Part shown: in pieces, positions 27,553 to 38,381 of the stretch
Numbering within the stretch: the stretch's first letter is position 1
Layout of the letters: each line of letters starts with the position of its first letter
Source: an uncultured Endozoicomonas sp.
GTDB lineage: Bacteria; Pseudomonadota; Gammaproteobacteria; Pseudomonadales; Endozoicomonadaceae
Assembly (NCBI GenBank): GCA_900299555.1
Contig: OODV01000281.1
Location: forward strand, 1 to 64,000
DNA: 64,000 nucleotides
Direction of reading: 5' to 3'
Notes under the pieces: generated by a model
Seen by the model: only the letters and a program-made list of their open reading frames with translations
Told to the model about the DNA's origin: nothing
Database searches by the model: none
Made by a program: the position numbers and the translations under genes

Positions 27553-28373
27553 TTATTGATGTGAGCATATCCTATGCACAAAAAGCATCCAGTCAGGCAT
27601 AAAGCGTGTACTCGGCCCTGAAAAAAACAGGCATCTTTTTTTGCTGCCTCTGTAGTGACTTCAGCCCCGAGCTAACTGCCCTCAAGAACAGCTCTTTGCT
27701 TTTCAATGCCAATAGCGCATTTGGCCTGTCCCACTGACAGCTGCGATTATGTTAATGCCAGAACGTGCTACGGTTTTGGTGGCAGTCGGGGTTACGCCTC
27801 ACCGGCTCGAGGTTGCCCCACTGTGATAATCAGAGCGTATGCTGGCTTCATCAATAAAGTAGGTAATGGCACCGCTCTATTCAGCCTGCTTGCGTCGTGT
27901 GGGATAACGAGCCCCCAGATACTCCTGCACTTTTTTTCATCCTGCTGCCAAGCTTTTTGAGCAGGGCGCTGGAGAGTCGGCCAGTTCTTCTGAGCATTTT
28001 ACTGACAGCTGCGGGATGCATGGTTATATCGAACTTTGTCTTGATAACAGCAGCCACAATGTCTCCGGTTCAGAGATATTAATAAAATCCGTAACCGGCT
28101 GGCTCTTTGGTGAGAATAATTTTGACCAGAATATCTTGTTGCTCAGGTGTGAGTTTTGAATTTTTGCTGTGAGAAATCGGGCGGGTTTTCAGAGCATCCA
28201 TACCGCCTGAACGGTAACGTGACATCCAGCCATTTCTGAATAACCTCAATGCCGATGGCTTATCTCACATCATGGGAAATTTTACGACCGTCGACCCTAC
28301 TCATGAGCACCTCAAAAACTGAGGTTCCAGGATACAAAAATCTACCGTGCAAAGTGCTGGCTCATATCAATAA
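27553..28373 (-). mobile_element. IS630-family element remnant (copy C)
   Basis: 821 bases with both ends recognisable: TTATTGATGTGAGC at the left and ATCAATAA (inverted) at the right. The transposase on the minus strand is split by frameshifts and stops, but shows the helix-turn-helix, TEPADYGF-like and FIDEASIRSDYH segments. It is highly similar to copy B (13838-14528) in opposite orientation. It is not functional. Confidence 0.87.
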
Positions 28374-28400
28374 CTAGCCAAGCAATAATGGTTAAGAAAT

Positions 28401-31400
28401 TCATTCACTCCCATCTCTTTTACCAAATACCATATCTTCAAGCAGTAACGAAGGATATTCATTTGGTTCCGGAACACCATATTCCTGGTAAAACTGTGCA
28501 GTGCTAGTATCCTCCCCCCCCCATGGGTGTTCATTATTTATATAATCTAAAAAGGCTTGTGGGTCACTGGAACTACAATCTTCCTGTGTCTGCTGCCGCC
28601 CTTTTTCAGGAAACCCTTGCCAATGAAAAGTACCCGAACAAAATCCTATGAAACCCCGAAGGAGCATACTATCAACCTGTGAGTTTCCAGTAGTACTCTT
28701 ACTAAGACTATTCTTAAAGCTTGCCACACTATCAGGCCCATTAGATGTCATATAGGATACCTCTAACACTCCTCTATCTACAACACGATGCATAAAACAC
28801 AAAATATTCCCATTTATGGGGGAAAAGAAATACATACATAACCTTTTAGGTCTAGGCACCGGAAGCTCTGCAAGATCATCATCTAGATACATATCGAAAT
28901 ATGCTCGTAGAAGTGGCATAAAGGGAAAGATATCATTCGAAGACAGCCTCATATTAATACGCACACGGCTATCCGGCTTCCATTCGACACAATTCATTGG
29001 CATCCAACGGGTAATCCTTCTAAGAAAATCTATATCGGTTAGTTTTATTTCACTTTTTACAGGATTGGCCATTGCAATTCTCTTAATGTACAACCGTTTA
29101 CATAAAATCAATATCTCCTCAAAGCAAGCCCTAGCAGAAACACTAACATCAGCAGCGTATTCTATCGGTAGAAGTGATTTAAACTCATGAGATCTTTCTT
29201 TTTTTCCACATCTATTAAAGCAAACAGCAGACCAATGAAACTCACTCACATCATCCATCAAATAGGGTTTATTCATATCATGAAGAACAAGTATCATTGT
29301 CTCATGTTTTATTATACCAATAAGTCTATTTAACCACTCTTCACCCGAGTACTCACTCAGTTGAAATGCATACCCTCCCCCGGAAACCAATCCCCATTGG
29401 TAATAAGATGAACTAATCTGCTTCCTATCACCAAAGAAAGGTTTAATTACCAGAAGGTCAATTTTTGTTGAGAAATAATTTCTTCTTAATCCTACACGAT
29501 CCAAACACACCTGATCTTTAAATATCGATAACTGATAATCTAGCCATCTCGAAAAATCTGTAATAGACGGGATAGCTCTCGGTGTGCATAATGTTTCACC
29601 ATTGCTATGGTGCCACTCCAGAAATGATGATTTAAAATTTTCAACACTTTCAAAATTCAAACCAGGCCACAGCATCTCATAGCCTGACTCAGACAAATAA
29701 TTATTTAACCATTGAAATGCAACCTCATAAAACCCATTATTTTCACAATCCGGCCCCGCTACGAAATGATCAACCTCCCTACATGTCATATTCTCTAAAA
29801 GACTCACAACCTCACTATTCTCAAACACTCCTTTATTATTTATACCTTTAGAGAGACAGCACATTTTTGTAACCTCTCTTTTAGGAACGCCCTTCTCATC
29901 TCTTTTAATTTTACCTAGATATTCCGTAACAACATTTGCCAAAACTTGTAGCCTATCCACTTTATTTTGATACCTAATCCGAACAGCTTCGGGATAAAAA
30001 ATAGCTTCCCCCCCTTCTTGCCTCATGTAATTTTCAAAGGCCTCTTTCGCTTTTTGATGAAAAGTTTCATGAGTTGTATCATCAAAATCATCATGAACCC
30101 TATCTATACCGAAAAATGCAAGACACCAATTCATGAACTCATCATTTTTTGCCAGAATTCTTGACATTCTGCCGACCACACTTTTTAAGGCAGCATTTTT
30201 ATTTTCAAGTTCCTTATTAGTAATATATTTACCTTCATATATTTTCAGTTGTTTCTCAACATTAGAATTATTATTATTCGACATAGCCATAACAAATAGC
30301 TTTGCCATATTAGAACAAGTTAGTTTTCGGTGAAAATTCTGCCTGCTTTCAAACCACTTCATAATACATTGATTGCCAGGAATAGGCTGACCTCTAATCG
30401 TAATCATTGCTGGCGCAATATCAAACAATATGAGCTGGCGTCGATTTTTATCGAATGCAAGATTGCAGTCATTACCATCAACATTACACTCCATTAAACT
30501 TCTAACACCAGGAATCCTCATGCTTTTATTAAATTCACCAAAAACATCGATGATATAGAACATGCCCTCAACAATCTCCTCTTTAAGCGCATCCCTCTCA
30601 TTCATATTTTCTAATATATACTGAACCATTTGCTCTTTGCGATAGAATCGCTGCATTCCTGCAAGCAAAACAATATTAGAACTTTCTATTGGACTTCGCT
30701 TTGTATTATTTGATGTTTTTTCTCTACTAACCTGCCTCTCCACTCCTGAGTTTCCCTCATCATCTGAAAAATATGACTCATCATCAAAAGAGACAGGCAT
30801 AATAGAAAATGCTGCCAAGTCCTTTATTGCTTCGCACTCAGACACAGTATGTTCTCTATCGCAGGTTTGTTTAGCACTAGCTTGATTTTTGCTATTACTT
30901 TCAGGAATATCAAATGATGACTCTATTGCCTGCCCACTCTCAACTGCAAAATATTTTGTTTGACTAAGACAAACATCCATTCTGCCAGCTCCCGGAATTC
31001 TTGTTTTATCAATATTTGTATACCAATATAAAACTACCTCCAGGATTGTTTGAGCAAGATCCAATGTATTTTTTGCGGCCCTGGCCTCTAAATCATTCAT
31101 TATGATGGGAAGAAGCTTTGCAACCGTACTCGGATTCTTTCCATTAACACTTACTCTTTGAGCAATTCCTCTTCCAAGAAAATCACCCGTAAAAGGATTA
31201 TCTTCTGGTGCACTGGGCTCCATATTCTCAACCAGAGGAACTCCCTCTGCTAAAAACATATCCCAGTTCTCTTGATTATCTATTGTTCCATCTCCATTTC
31301 TTTTAAATCGCTTTATAGTTGCTGGATATTCTTTTTTCTCATCAATAATGTTATCCAACCTGATTGGTATCAGCCTTACAATCGGCACTTGAAACTCAAC

Positions 31401-32714
31401 ATAATGATCTTTAGCTCTATGTAAACATATTGATAAAAATGAAACTGGAGGATCACCATTATCAGTAACTATTCGATATCCAGCATCACCTGACATTTTC
31501 TGATCCTCAGGAAGCTCACCCCTCAAACGAATTAAAAAGCTGAGCTCGTCTCTACCCTCGCTACTGTTAAATAACTCAACACGCCTGTATATCAAATCAA
31601 ATAGTAAATTATTATTTATTTCTTTATTTCGATTTATAGTTATACTACGATCTAAAGAAGCATTAACACCAAGAAAAAATTTATCACCAGAATTAGATTT
31701 ACCCGCCATTTGGTTAAACCGTTCAAAGTCTTTCTCAAAGACATTTTCCACTTCCGGCCCTGGTGTTTTCATTAAAACTGGTACTGAATCGTAAAAACAT
31801 AATTTCAGCAAAGAACTATTTAACCTATCAAGCTCTAGTTTTGCCCTGTATATCCGTCCTTGTATAAGAGTTTTCTGATCAAATAAATCATAAATTTTCC
31901 TTATCATTGTATTATCAGCCCTTGTGGCATATACTCCATCTGGATTTTTCTCTCCCATTAACTCATCCACGATACCCATTATTAACTGGAAATTCTTAAG
32001 CTGCTCATACCTCAGCCTATAATTGTCTTCATTATCAGTACTTATCAAAGGTGTAGCATCAGCCCTCTCACTGTGTATACGGTCCCTCTCACCTAAACCA
32101 TGAACTCTTAATTTACCACTCTCAAACGGTCCACGAGAGTCTAAGAAGCCCTTACCAGGGATCCCGATCTCAGTATCTGTGAAGTGATGCTGATCAGGCT
32201 CCTTCTCTGCCTTTGGTTTTCCTTCACCTTTTGTCGAGACACTCTTCTGACCTGCATCCTTTTCTGCAGCAACTGCCTTTCCCGATGCGAGGTCATGATC
32301 ACTACATAGATCAATACTACCAACCGGCACCAGCCCTTCGCATTTTGCCTGGATTGTCGCACTTTCAGGCCTAGACAAATAACCAGCCCCCCCTGGAGCT
32401 CTGTTGGTCTCAGAGAAATCCACATGCGAAACGTAATGATGGCTCCATGTCTGCATACGCTCATCATCGCTAGCTTCAATAGGATTACTAACCACAAGTT
32501 CAGAGCTCACATACTCTTTATCATCTTTTGGCGGTATCTGTTTTGTAAGAGAACAAGGCTCTAAATTAGACTGTACTTTACGTATTCCCCATGTGGACGG
32601 CACCTCCCCTTTTTTTTCAAATGGGGAACCAGCTTCGGCTGATACCGACCCTGTGGATGGAAAATCAGATGCAGAAGCCACATTCATAGCTGGTTTCAGA
32701 CCGTCAGAATGCAT
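28401..32714 (-). CDS. Giant protein of unknown function (1437 residues)
   Basis: Not recognised. One uninterrupted 4.3-kb frame with AGGA eight bases before the ATG. Codons are visibly richer in A and T than in the ruv or tol genes. The N-terminal ~230 residues are Ser/Gly/Asp/Glu-rich and look disordered. The rest is mixed helical-sheet with many Cys and Trp and no clear membrane helix or Sec signal. The C-terminal third contains HETMILVLHDMNKPYL and EFHWSAVCFNRCG. No domain was assigned. It stands alone between an IS630 remnant and ruvB, where ybgC-tolQ would be expected. Length, composition and context suggest a horizontally acquired or lineage-specific, possibly secreted, protein. Confidence 0.8.
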   Translation of the reverse strand: MHSDGLKPAMNVASASDFPSTGSVSAEAGSPFEKKGEVPSTWGIRKVQSNLEPCSLTKQIPPKDDKEYVSSELVVSNPIEASDDERMQTWSHHYVSHVDFSETNRAPGGAGYLSRPESATIQAKCEGLVPVGSIDLCSDHDLASGKAVAAEKDAGQKSVSTKGEGKPKAEKEPDQHHFTDTEIGIPGKGFLDSRGPFESGKLRVHGLGERDRIHSERADATPLISTDNEDNYRLRYEQLKNFQLIMGIVDELMGEKNPDGVYATRADNTMIRKIYDLFDQKTLIQGRIYRAKLELDRLNSSLLKLCFYDSVPVLMKTPGPEVENVFEKDFERFNQMAGKSNSGDKFFLGVNASLDRSITINRNKEINNNLLFDLIYRRVELFNSSEGRDELSFLIRLRGELPEDQKMSGDAGYRIVTDNGDPPVSFLSICLHRAKDHYVEFQVPIVRLIPIRLDNIIDEKKEYPATIKRFKRNGDGTIDNQENWDMFLAEGVPLVENMEPSAPEDNPFTGDFLGRGIAQRVSVNGKNPSTVAKLLPIIMNDLEARAAKNTLDLAQTILEVVLYWYTNIDKTRIPGAGRMDVCLSQTKYFAVESGQAIESSFDIPESNSKNQASAKQTCDREHTVSECEAIKDLAAFSIMPVSFDDESYFSDDEGNSGVERQVSREKTSNNTKRSPIESSNIVLLAGMQRFYRKEQMVQYILENMNERDALKEEIVEGMFYIIDVFGEFNKSMRIPGVRSLMECNVDGNDCNLAFDKNRRQLILFDIAPAMITIRGQPIPGNQCIMKWFESRQNFHRKLTCSNMAKLFVMAMSNNNNSNVEKQLKIYEGKYITNKELENKNAALKSVVGRMSRILAKNDEFMNWCLAFFGIDRVHDDFDDTTHETFHQKAKEAFENYMRQEGGEAIFYPEAVRIRYQNKVDRLQVLANVVTEYLGKIKRDEKGVPKREVTKMCCLSKGINNKGVFENSEVVSLLENMTCREVDHFVAGPDCENNGFYEVAFQWLNNYLSESGYEMLWPGLNFESVENFKSSFLEWHHSNGETLCTPRAIPSITDFSRWLDYQLSIFKDQVCLDRVGLRRNYFSTKIDLLVIKPFFGDRKQISSSYYQWGLVSGGGYAFQLSEYSGEEWLNRLIGIIKHETMILVLHDMNKPYLMDDVSEFHWSAVCFNRCGKKERSHEFKSLLPIEYAADVSVSARACFEEILILCKRLYIKRIAMANPVKSEIKLTDIDFLRRITRWMPMNCVEWKPDSRVRINMRLSSNDIFPFMPLLRAYFDMYLDDDLAELPVPRPKRLCMYFFSPINGNILCFMHRVVDRGVLEVSYMTSNGPDSVASFKNSLSKSTTGNSQVDSMLLRGFIGFCSGTFHWQGFPEKGRQQTQEDCSSSDPQAFLDYINNEHPWGGEDTSTAQFYQEYGVPEPNEYPSLLLEDMVFGKRDGSE

Positions 32715-33222
32715 CCTGTGCTTCCTATCAGTTTCAATTCATGTAAGGCGCGCCTTCCCCGTTAATCAGTATAAGCCTTCTTTCAAAACTTCGATTTAAT
32801 TACCCAAGAAAGAGCAGCCTATATTACGAATATAATAAGTTAGTTTCTGAAGAGTGTTTTTTAGGGTGGAGTTTTTTCAGCTGTGTGATAATTTTTTTAA
32901 ACACATTTAGAGCCAAAAAAATTGCAAAATATCGAGAATAGAATGCATATCATACTTACCTACAAGCCTATCTCATTTCATTCGGCAATTGAAATACGCC
33001 TGAGAATCTTCAGGTTTACAATGACTATCTCTAAAATTTATCATCAATTTACTGATTGCCTATACAACACAGTTCCAGCCCAGATGCTGAAGCTGTGTTC
33101 TATAGAGCATTGATTAAACAATAGCCATATTGCAAAGCAGACTAGAAAGCTGATTATTCAATAATGAACAAGCTCAATAATAATTTCTTTCTCAATGAGC
33201 TGTTCTTTTACCGACCATACAT
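32715..33222. other. AT-rich region between the giant gene and ruvB
   Basis: 508 bases, AT-rich, probably the promoter of the 1437-residue gene and the 3' region of ruvB. Short open frames here look spurious. No RNA or IS end was recognised. Confidence 0.4.
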
Positions 33223-34227
33223 CTACTCTACGAAATCAAAACCAAAGTGCAGGTAAGCATTTTTGGTCAACACCCTTCCTCTTGGCGTCCTCATAATGTA
33301 ACCCTGTTGAATCAAATAAGGCTCTAAAACATCTTCAATGGTATCCCTCTCTTCACTGATGGCAGCTGCCAGACTGTCGACACCAACCGGACCTCCATCA
33401 AATTTTTCAATCATTGCTAACAAAAGACGGCGATCCATATGATCAAAACCACTGGCATCAACATCCAGCATATTCAAGGCAGCATCAGCAATTTCACGGG
33501 TTACAGAACCATCGCCTTTTACTTCAGCGTAGTCCCTGACTCTTCGCAGCAGCCGGTTGGAAATACGCGGTGTCCCCCTTGAGCGCCTTGCTACTTCATT
33601 AGCTGCATCCATATCTATATGAACACCCAAAATTGATGCTGAGCGAAGTATTATGCTAGTCAGGTCCGCCACGCTATAAAACTCAAGCCGCTGTACAATC
33701 CCAAACCGATCTCTCAACGGTGAAGTCAGCAATCCAGCCCGCGTTGTTGCGCCCACAAGCGTAAAGGGAGGAAGGTCCAGCTTGATAGAACGAGCTGCAG
33801 GCCCTTCGCCAATCATAATATCGAGCTGATAGTCTTCCATCGCCGGATAGAGAACCTCCTCAACAGCGGGGCTGAGACGGTGGATTTCATCAATGAAAAG
33901 GATATCATTTGGCTCAAGATTAGTTAGAAGTGCTGCAAGGTCTCCCGCTTTTTCAATTACCGGCCCGGAAGTTGAACGGATGTTACTGCCCATCTCATTA
34001 GCAAGAATATGGGACAACGTTGTCTTACCTAATCCAGGAGGACCAAAAATCAATGTATGGTCCAGAGCATCACCACGCTTGCGAGCTGCCTGGATAAAGA
34101 TTTCCATCTGTTCTCTAACCTTTGGCTGTCCTGTGTATTCACTCAGCCTGACAGGTCGAATGGCCCGATCCTGAGCCTCTTCATTCGGGCGCTCTCTGGC
34201 CGAAATTAAACGATCCGCTTCAATCAT
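33223..34227 (-). CDS. ruvB: Holliday junction helicase RuvB
   Basis: 334 residues. AAA+ motor driving branch migration with RuvA. Walker A is GPPGLGKTT, Walker B is LFIDEIHR, sensor 1 lies in LVGATTRAG, the arginine finger region is SPLRDRFG, and a winged helix forms the C terminus. The ATG at 34227 with GGGA upstream is preferred over a TTG four codons earlier. In relatives ruvB overlaps or follows ruvA directly; here a divergent transporter gene separates them. Confidence 0.96.
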   Translation of the reverse strand: MIEADRLISARERPNEEAQDRAIRPVRLSEYTGQPKVREQMEIFIQAARKRGDALDHTLIFGPPGLGKTTLSHILANEMGSNIRSTSGPVIEKAGDLAALLTNLEPNDILFIDEIHRLSPAVEEVLYPAMEDYQLDIMIGEGPAARSIKLDLPPFTLVGATTRAGLLTSPLRDRFGIVQRLEFYSVADLTSIILRSASILGVHIDMDAANEVARRSRGTPRISNRLLRRVRDYAEVKGDGSVTREIADAALNMLDVDASGFDHMDRRLLLAMIEKFDGGPVGVDSLAAAISEERDTIEDVLEPYLIQQGYIMRTPRGRVLTKNAYLHFGFDFVE

Positions 34228-34385
34228 AATATTTCCCAAGAATCTTCTTTAAACAGGCTAACACTTACAATTCTCCATGCGAACGGATATTCACGGATTG
34301 CCAAGCTTGCCGGATATTTTGTCTAATACTAGAATCCAACAGCTGTCCGCATTATGCGGTAAATCTCTAACTTGGCAGAGTAGTA

Positions 34386-35282
34386 ATGTCATCGTCAGTA
34401 TCCTCCACCGGACTGGGTTATTCGATCCTCGCATCTCTGATGTTTGGTCTGATACCCTGGTATGTCCAGTGGCTTAACCCATTAGACGGCTCCCTTCTGT
34501 TCTGGAACCGCATTCTCTTTTCATCAATAACAGCGCTGGTATCTTTACTGTTGTTGAGAAAATTTCACCTGTTTCAGCAATTGCTCAAAGAGCCAGAAAA
34601 TATGCTATGGCTTGCCGCTGGCACTTTACTGGTAGGCTTTCAATGGTGGCTGTTTGTCTGGGCTCCTATTAATGAACTGACTACAGAGCTCTCTCTGGGG
34701 TACTTTCTGCTACCACTCACGCTGGTTCTGACTGGCCGCGTGGTGTATGAGGAAAAGTTAAGACCTTTACAAATGACGGGGGCAGTCCTGGCGGCCATTG
34801 GTGTTGCCCATGAGATCTATCAGTTCGGCAGCCTGTCATGGGTTCCGGTTGCCGTTGCCGCAGGTTACCCTCTTTATTTTCTCATTCGCAGAAAAGTGAA
34901 GGTGCACACGCTGGCCTGCTTTATGTTTGAAAACCTTTTACTGCTTCCGTTCGCGATCTTTGCTATCGCATCCCATGAGGGGTTCCTCCAAACACTTTCA
35001 GCAAACACCGATCTCTACTACCTACTCCCTGGACTTGGCATACTCTGCACTCTAGCCATGCTGATTTATGTAGCTGCTTCCAAGGCATTACCCGTCAGCC
35101 TGTTCGGACTTCTGAGTTACCTGGAACCTGCCATTATCTTTATGGTAGCCATATTCATTCTGAAAGAGCCGTTACCTTCGTCACAATGGGCTACTTACGG
35201 TTTCATTTGGCTTGCAACGGCGATCATTTGCATAGACTCCATTCGAATCGTCCGCAAGCCAGCTATTGCCAGTGCCCCTTAA
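34386..35282 (+). CDS. rarD: RarD-like EamA-family transporter
   Basis: 298 residues. DMT-superfamily inner membrane protein with about ten transmembrane helices, in the RarD subgroup: [30 protein letters not shown] and [10 protein letters not shown] are characteristic. Substrate unknown. It is oriented opposite to, and inserted between, ruvB and ruvA. Its 3' end overlaps the ruvA 3' end by four bases, so the two are convergent. Confidence 0.9.
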   Translation: MSSSVSSTGLGYSILASLMFGLIPWYVQWLNPLDGSLLFWNRILFSSITALVSLLLLRKFHLFQQLLKEPENMLWLAAGTLLVGFQWWLFVWAPINELTTELSLGYFLLPLTLVLTGRVVYEEKLRPLQMTGAVLAAIGVAHEIYQFGSLSWVPVAVAAGYPLYFLIRRKVKVHTLACFMFENLLLLPFAIFAIASHEGFLQTLSANTDLYYLLPGLGILCTLAMLIYVAASKALPVSLFGLLSYLEPAIIFMVAIFILKEPLPSSQWATYGFIWLATAIICIDSIRIVRKPAIASAP

Positions 35283-35896
35283 ATCATACTACGCAAAGCC
35301 TGTCGTATAACTTCTTCACTGGACAGGCCTTCAACTTTAATTCGACCTATCACTTTACTGGCTTCCTGAGGCTTATAGCCAAGGGCAACCAGCGCACTGA
35401 CAGCCTCCTGCTCAGTATCTGCAACCTGCCTTTCCGCAGCCTGCCCTAAGGGCGTGCCACTCAAACCATCATAGGCTGCAGCGGTGTTATCCCATTTCGA
35501 CAGTTTATCCCTTAATTCAACGATCAACCGTTCTGCCGTTTTCTTTCCGACTCCAGGCAACTTCACCAAAGTAGAACTATCACTATCATGAACGCAACGT
35601 ATGAAGTCTGAAGCCTCTATTCCAGACAACAGGGTCAAACCCAGTTTTGGACCGACGCCATTTACTTTTATCAATGTGCGAAACAGCTCCCTCTCCCTGG
35701 CGTCACTAAAACCATAAAGCAACTGAGCATCTTCTCTTACCACAAAGTGGGTATACAATGTTGTTTCCACACCTATTTCCGGCAAGCGATAAAACACTGA
35801 CATTGGCGCTTCAACTTCATAGCCAACACCACCAACCTCTATTAATAGATTGGGCGCTTGCTTTTCCAGCAAAATTCCACGAAGTCTGCCTATCAT
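35279..35896 (-). CDS. ruvA: Holliday junction protein RuvA
   Basis: 205 residues. Tetrameric junction-binding partner of RuvB. It has an N-terminal OB-fold ([11 protein letters not shown]), helix-hairpin-helix motifs ([15 protein letters not shown] and [16 protein letters not shown]) and a C-terminal RuvB-binding domain. The ATG at 35896 is preferred over an earlier TTG. Unlike in most relatives, ruvB does not follow directly. Confidence 0.95.
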   Translation of the reverse strand: MIGRLRGILLEKQAPNLLIEVGGVGYEVEAPMSVFYRLPEIGVETTLYTHFVVREDAQLLYGFSDARERELFRTLIKVNGVGPKLGLTLLSGIEASDFIRCVHDSDSSTLVKLPGVGKKTAERLIVELRDKLSKWDNTAAAYDGLSGTPLGQAAERQVADTEQEAVSALVALGYKPQEASKVIGRIKVEGLSSEEVIRQALRSMI

Positions 35897-36015
35897 AACC
35901 AAGCTTCTCTTCTAACCAGTCCGTTACTATTACTGACAAACAGACTTCATCTCTGAACCCTGCTTAAAAAAAACAATCCAAATCCAAATACAAACACTAA
36001 TACCCGGAGATACCA

Positions 36016-36543
36016 ATGAAGCATCCATATCATTTGTTCAATTTGATCTGGAAGCTTTTACCCACTGCTAATATTCAGTGCAATATAGCCAACCTTCCAA
36101 ACCTTCAGTACCAAAACCCTCTGAAACAATGCTCAGAAAGCAGTGAATTGACATCACACCACCCGAGAATTGATAAACCAAAACGTACGTTATCCACTTA
36201 CCTGCACCGCTTGAGCCGAATACCGCTAAGAGAACGAGCCCTGGTCATACTTCGAAGCGCTCATTTACAAGGTGCACTCAATGCCAACTCTCCACTCATC
36301 AGCAGTGCAATCGACCATGGACTAAGCAACAGCGATATCCAGCTGATCAAAGTCGGACACAAAGCTGCAGGCTGGAATAAACATGAGTCACTGGTTATTC
36401 GAACGGTAGATAATCTTCACTTACACCAACAAATGAGCCCGAACCAGTGGCGAGTACTCTCCAGAACCTATGATCCCAGCCAGATTTTTGATCTGATTAT
36501 CTACAGCGCTGCTTTCCAACTGACCTGTTTCTCTGACCAGTAA
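36016..36543 (+). CDS. Carboxymuconolactone decarboxylase-like protein
   Basis: 175 residues. The region from about residue 65 to 170 matches the pattern of CMD-family proteins: RERALVILRSAHLQGA, an ...GLSNSDIQLIKVGHKAAGWNKHE-type stretch (described in parts) and a helical C terminus ending IYSAAFQ. The AhpD-type CxxC is absent, so a peroxidase role is unlikely. The first ~60 residues are unlike the family. Function unknown. It lies on the strand opposite ruvA and ruvC, between them, and splits the ruvCA pair. Confidence 0.65.
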   Translation: MKHPYHLFNLIWKLLPTANIQCNIANLPNLQYQNPLKQCSESSELTSHHPRIDKPKRTLSTYLHRLSRIPLRERALVILRSAHLQGALNANSPLISSAIDHGLSNSDIQLIKVGHKAAGWNKHESLVIRTVDNLHLHQQMSPNQWRVLSRTYDPSQIFDLIIYSAAFQLTCFSDQ

Positions 36544-36554
36544 TCATTTAATAT

Positions 36555-37079
36555 CTAACGACTCAACAGGCGACGATTTCTTCTCCCGGTAGCACCAGCC
36601 ATACGTATCAAGCTTGCACGGGTGTGAGAGTGGCATAGCGCCACCGCCAAAGCATCTGCAGCGTCCGCCTGAGGCGTTTTATCAAGTTTAAGAATCGACA
36701 CTATCATATGCTGAACCTGCGACTTTTCTGCTGAACCTTTGCCAACTACCGCTTGTTTGACCTGCCGGGCAGAATACTCAGAAACCTCCAGACCATGATT
36801 CATTGCAGCAACAATAGCAGCCCCGCGGGCCTGGCCAAGCTTCAGTGCAGAATCTGCATTCCGCGCCATAAAGACCTGCTCAATGCCTACGGACTGCGGG
36901 TTATACATTTCAATGACAGAATTGATCCCCTGAAAAACCTGTAAAAGCCTTTCTGGTAATGATCCATCCTGAATTCGGATACAACCCGATGCCACATATT
37001 TGCAATGAGAACCGATCTCCTCAATCACTCCATACCCGGTAATCCTGGATCCGGGGTCAATACCCAACAAAATGGCCAT
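36555..37079 (-). CDS. ruvC: Holliday junction resolvase RuvC
   Basis: 174 residues. Endonuclease that resolves junctions bound by RuvAB. The catalytic acidic residues are in LLGIDPGSR (Asp), VGIEQVF (Glu) and the C-terminal [12 protein letters not shown] (two Asp). The ATG at 37079 has GGAACAGGA upstream; the frame extends 18 codons further but without family similarity. Confidence 0.96.
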   Translation of the reverse strand: MAILLGIDPGSRITGYGVIEEIGSHCKYVASGCIRIQDGSLPERLLQVFQGINSVIEMYNPQSVGIEQVFMARNADSALKLGQARGAAIVAAMNHGLEVSEYSARQVKQAVVGKGSAEKSQVQHMIVSILKLDKTPQADAADALAVALCHSHTRASLIRMAGATGRRNRRLLSR

Positions 37080-37250
37080 TCCATTCCTGTTCCAAATACG
37101 TCGCTTCAAAAAGAATACTGTATATACATACACGTTTCCAGCACTTATCCGCTATTACAATTTTGAAACACTGCATTACCAAAATACGCTACGAAAGCAA
37201 TCTCCTCCGGCTTACCCTTGAACGAGAGTTTTAGGGAGTCAGCTTGCCAG

Positions 37251-37334
37251 ATGAATAATCAAGTAAAAACACTACTGACCATTGCCAGCGTCACTCTGGC
37301 ACTTTTTCTTATCACTCTGGCTTTTAATCTGTAA
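37251..37334 (+). CDS. Possible 27-residue membrane peptide
   Basis: ATG to TAA encodes 27 residues: a short polar start (MNNQVK) and then a single hydrophobic helix of about 20 residues (TIASVTLALFLITLAFNL at the end). AGGGAG lies about a dozen bases upstream. The strand is opposite to ruvC and yebC. It could be a small membrane protein, but chance cannot be excluded. Confidence 0.4.
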   Translation: MNNQVKTLLTIASVTLALFLITLAFNL

Positions 37335-37506
37335 TGCATCTCCTAAACGCCTAGTGATCCCTGAAAATTGCTGCTCGGTAACCGCTTCTGCGTTACCCTA
37401 ACGTCTACATCCATGCAGTCGTGAATTGCCAGCATACAGTACATTCATGTACATAACCGAAAACTGCTCCTGCGTTTTCGGCATACCACACATCCCTGTG
37501 TATAAA

Positions 37507-37530
37507 AAAACCCGGAAGAGTCCGGGTTTT
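37507..37530 (-). terminator. Terminator of yebC
   Basis: AAAACCCGGA and TCCGGGTTTT form a 10-bp stem with a 4-base loop. On the minus strand it is followed by a T-run, placing it just after yebC. Confidence 0.88.
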
Positions 37531-37555
37531 CAGGAAAAGCATAGCTGTCAATCTA

Positions 37556-38302
37556 TCAGCCCAACTGCTCCATTATCTCTGCGGAAATATCTGCATTGGT
37601 GTAAACATTCTGAACGTCATCCAGATCTTCCAGGCGATCAATCAGTTTCATGATTTTCTCCGCCCCAGACAGATCCAACTCAGTCTGCAGTGAAGCAATC
37701 ATTGCTACCTCACCACCCGCTGGTGTAAGACCTGCAGCTTCAAGAGCGTCCTTAACCGCCATGAACTCAGTCCACTCAGTCAGTACTTCAACAGAACCAT
37801 CATCATTACTGACAACGTCCTCTGCACCCGCTTCCAGAGCTGCGTCCATTACCTGCTCTTCGTCGATCCCTTCCTCAAAGAAGATCTGGCCTTTACGCTC
37901 GAACAGATAAGCAACCGAACCATCAGTTCCCAGGTTACCACCATGCTTGGAAAACGCATGTCGCACTTCAGCCACAGTCCGGTTACGGTTATCAGTCAGG
38001 CACTCAACCAGAACCGCAATGCCACCTGCCCCATAGCCTTCATAGGTGACTTCTTCCATATTGGAGTCATCATCACCACCAACCCCTCTGGCAATGGCCC
38101 GGTTAATGGTATCCCGGGTCATGTTGGCAGCCAGCGCTTTATCAACAATCGCTCTCAGCTTCGGATTATCTTCAACCGCACCACCACCCTGCTTGGCAGC
38201 AACCACCAGCTCACGGATGATTTTGGTAAAAACCTTGCCCCGCTTAGCATCCTGCGCAGCCTTGCGGTGTTTGATGTTGGCCCATTTACTATGACCTGCC
38301 AT
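37556..38302 (-). CDS. yebC: YebC/PmpR-family regulatory protein
   Basis: 248 residues, the normal length. Starts [22 protein letters not shown] (described for recognition: [17 protein letters not shown]), the family hallmark. YebC proteins are DNA-binding regulators or, as shown more recently for some, aid translation of proline stretches. It lies between ruvC and aspS as in Pseudomonas. Confidence 0.96.
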   Translation of the reverse strand: MAGHSKWANIKHRKAAQDAKRGKVFTKIIRELVVAAKQGGGAVEDNPKLRAIVDKALAANMTRDTINRAIARGVGGDDDSNMEEVTYEGYGAGGIAVLVECLTDNRNRTVAEVRHAFSKHGGNLGTDGSVAYLFERKGQIFFEEGIDEEQVMDAALEAGAEDVVSNDDGSVEVLTEWTEFMAVKDALEAAGLTPAGGEVAMIASLQTELDLSGAEKIMKLIDRLEDLDDVQNVYTNADISAEIMEQLG

Positions 38303-38381
38303 AGAAAACCTCTATTTGAAACGCTTTACTGGCAATCACTTTTTGCAAGAGAGCCCACAAAAGAGCGACTGCCATTATTAA

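Noticed and set aside
29200..29300. C48/Ulp1-type protease motif in the 1437-residue protein (HWSAV)
   Set aside because: The His-Trp segment is suggestive, but no matching Asp and Gln...Cys motif follows, so no protease call is made.
32922..33113. 63-codon open frame between the giant gene and ruvB
   Set aside because: AT-rich intergenic sequence, no ribosome site, no recognised family.
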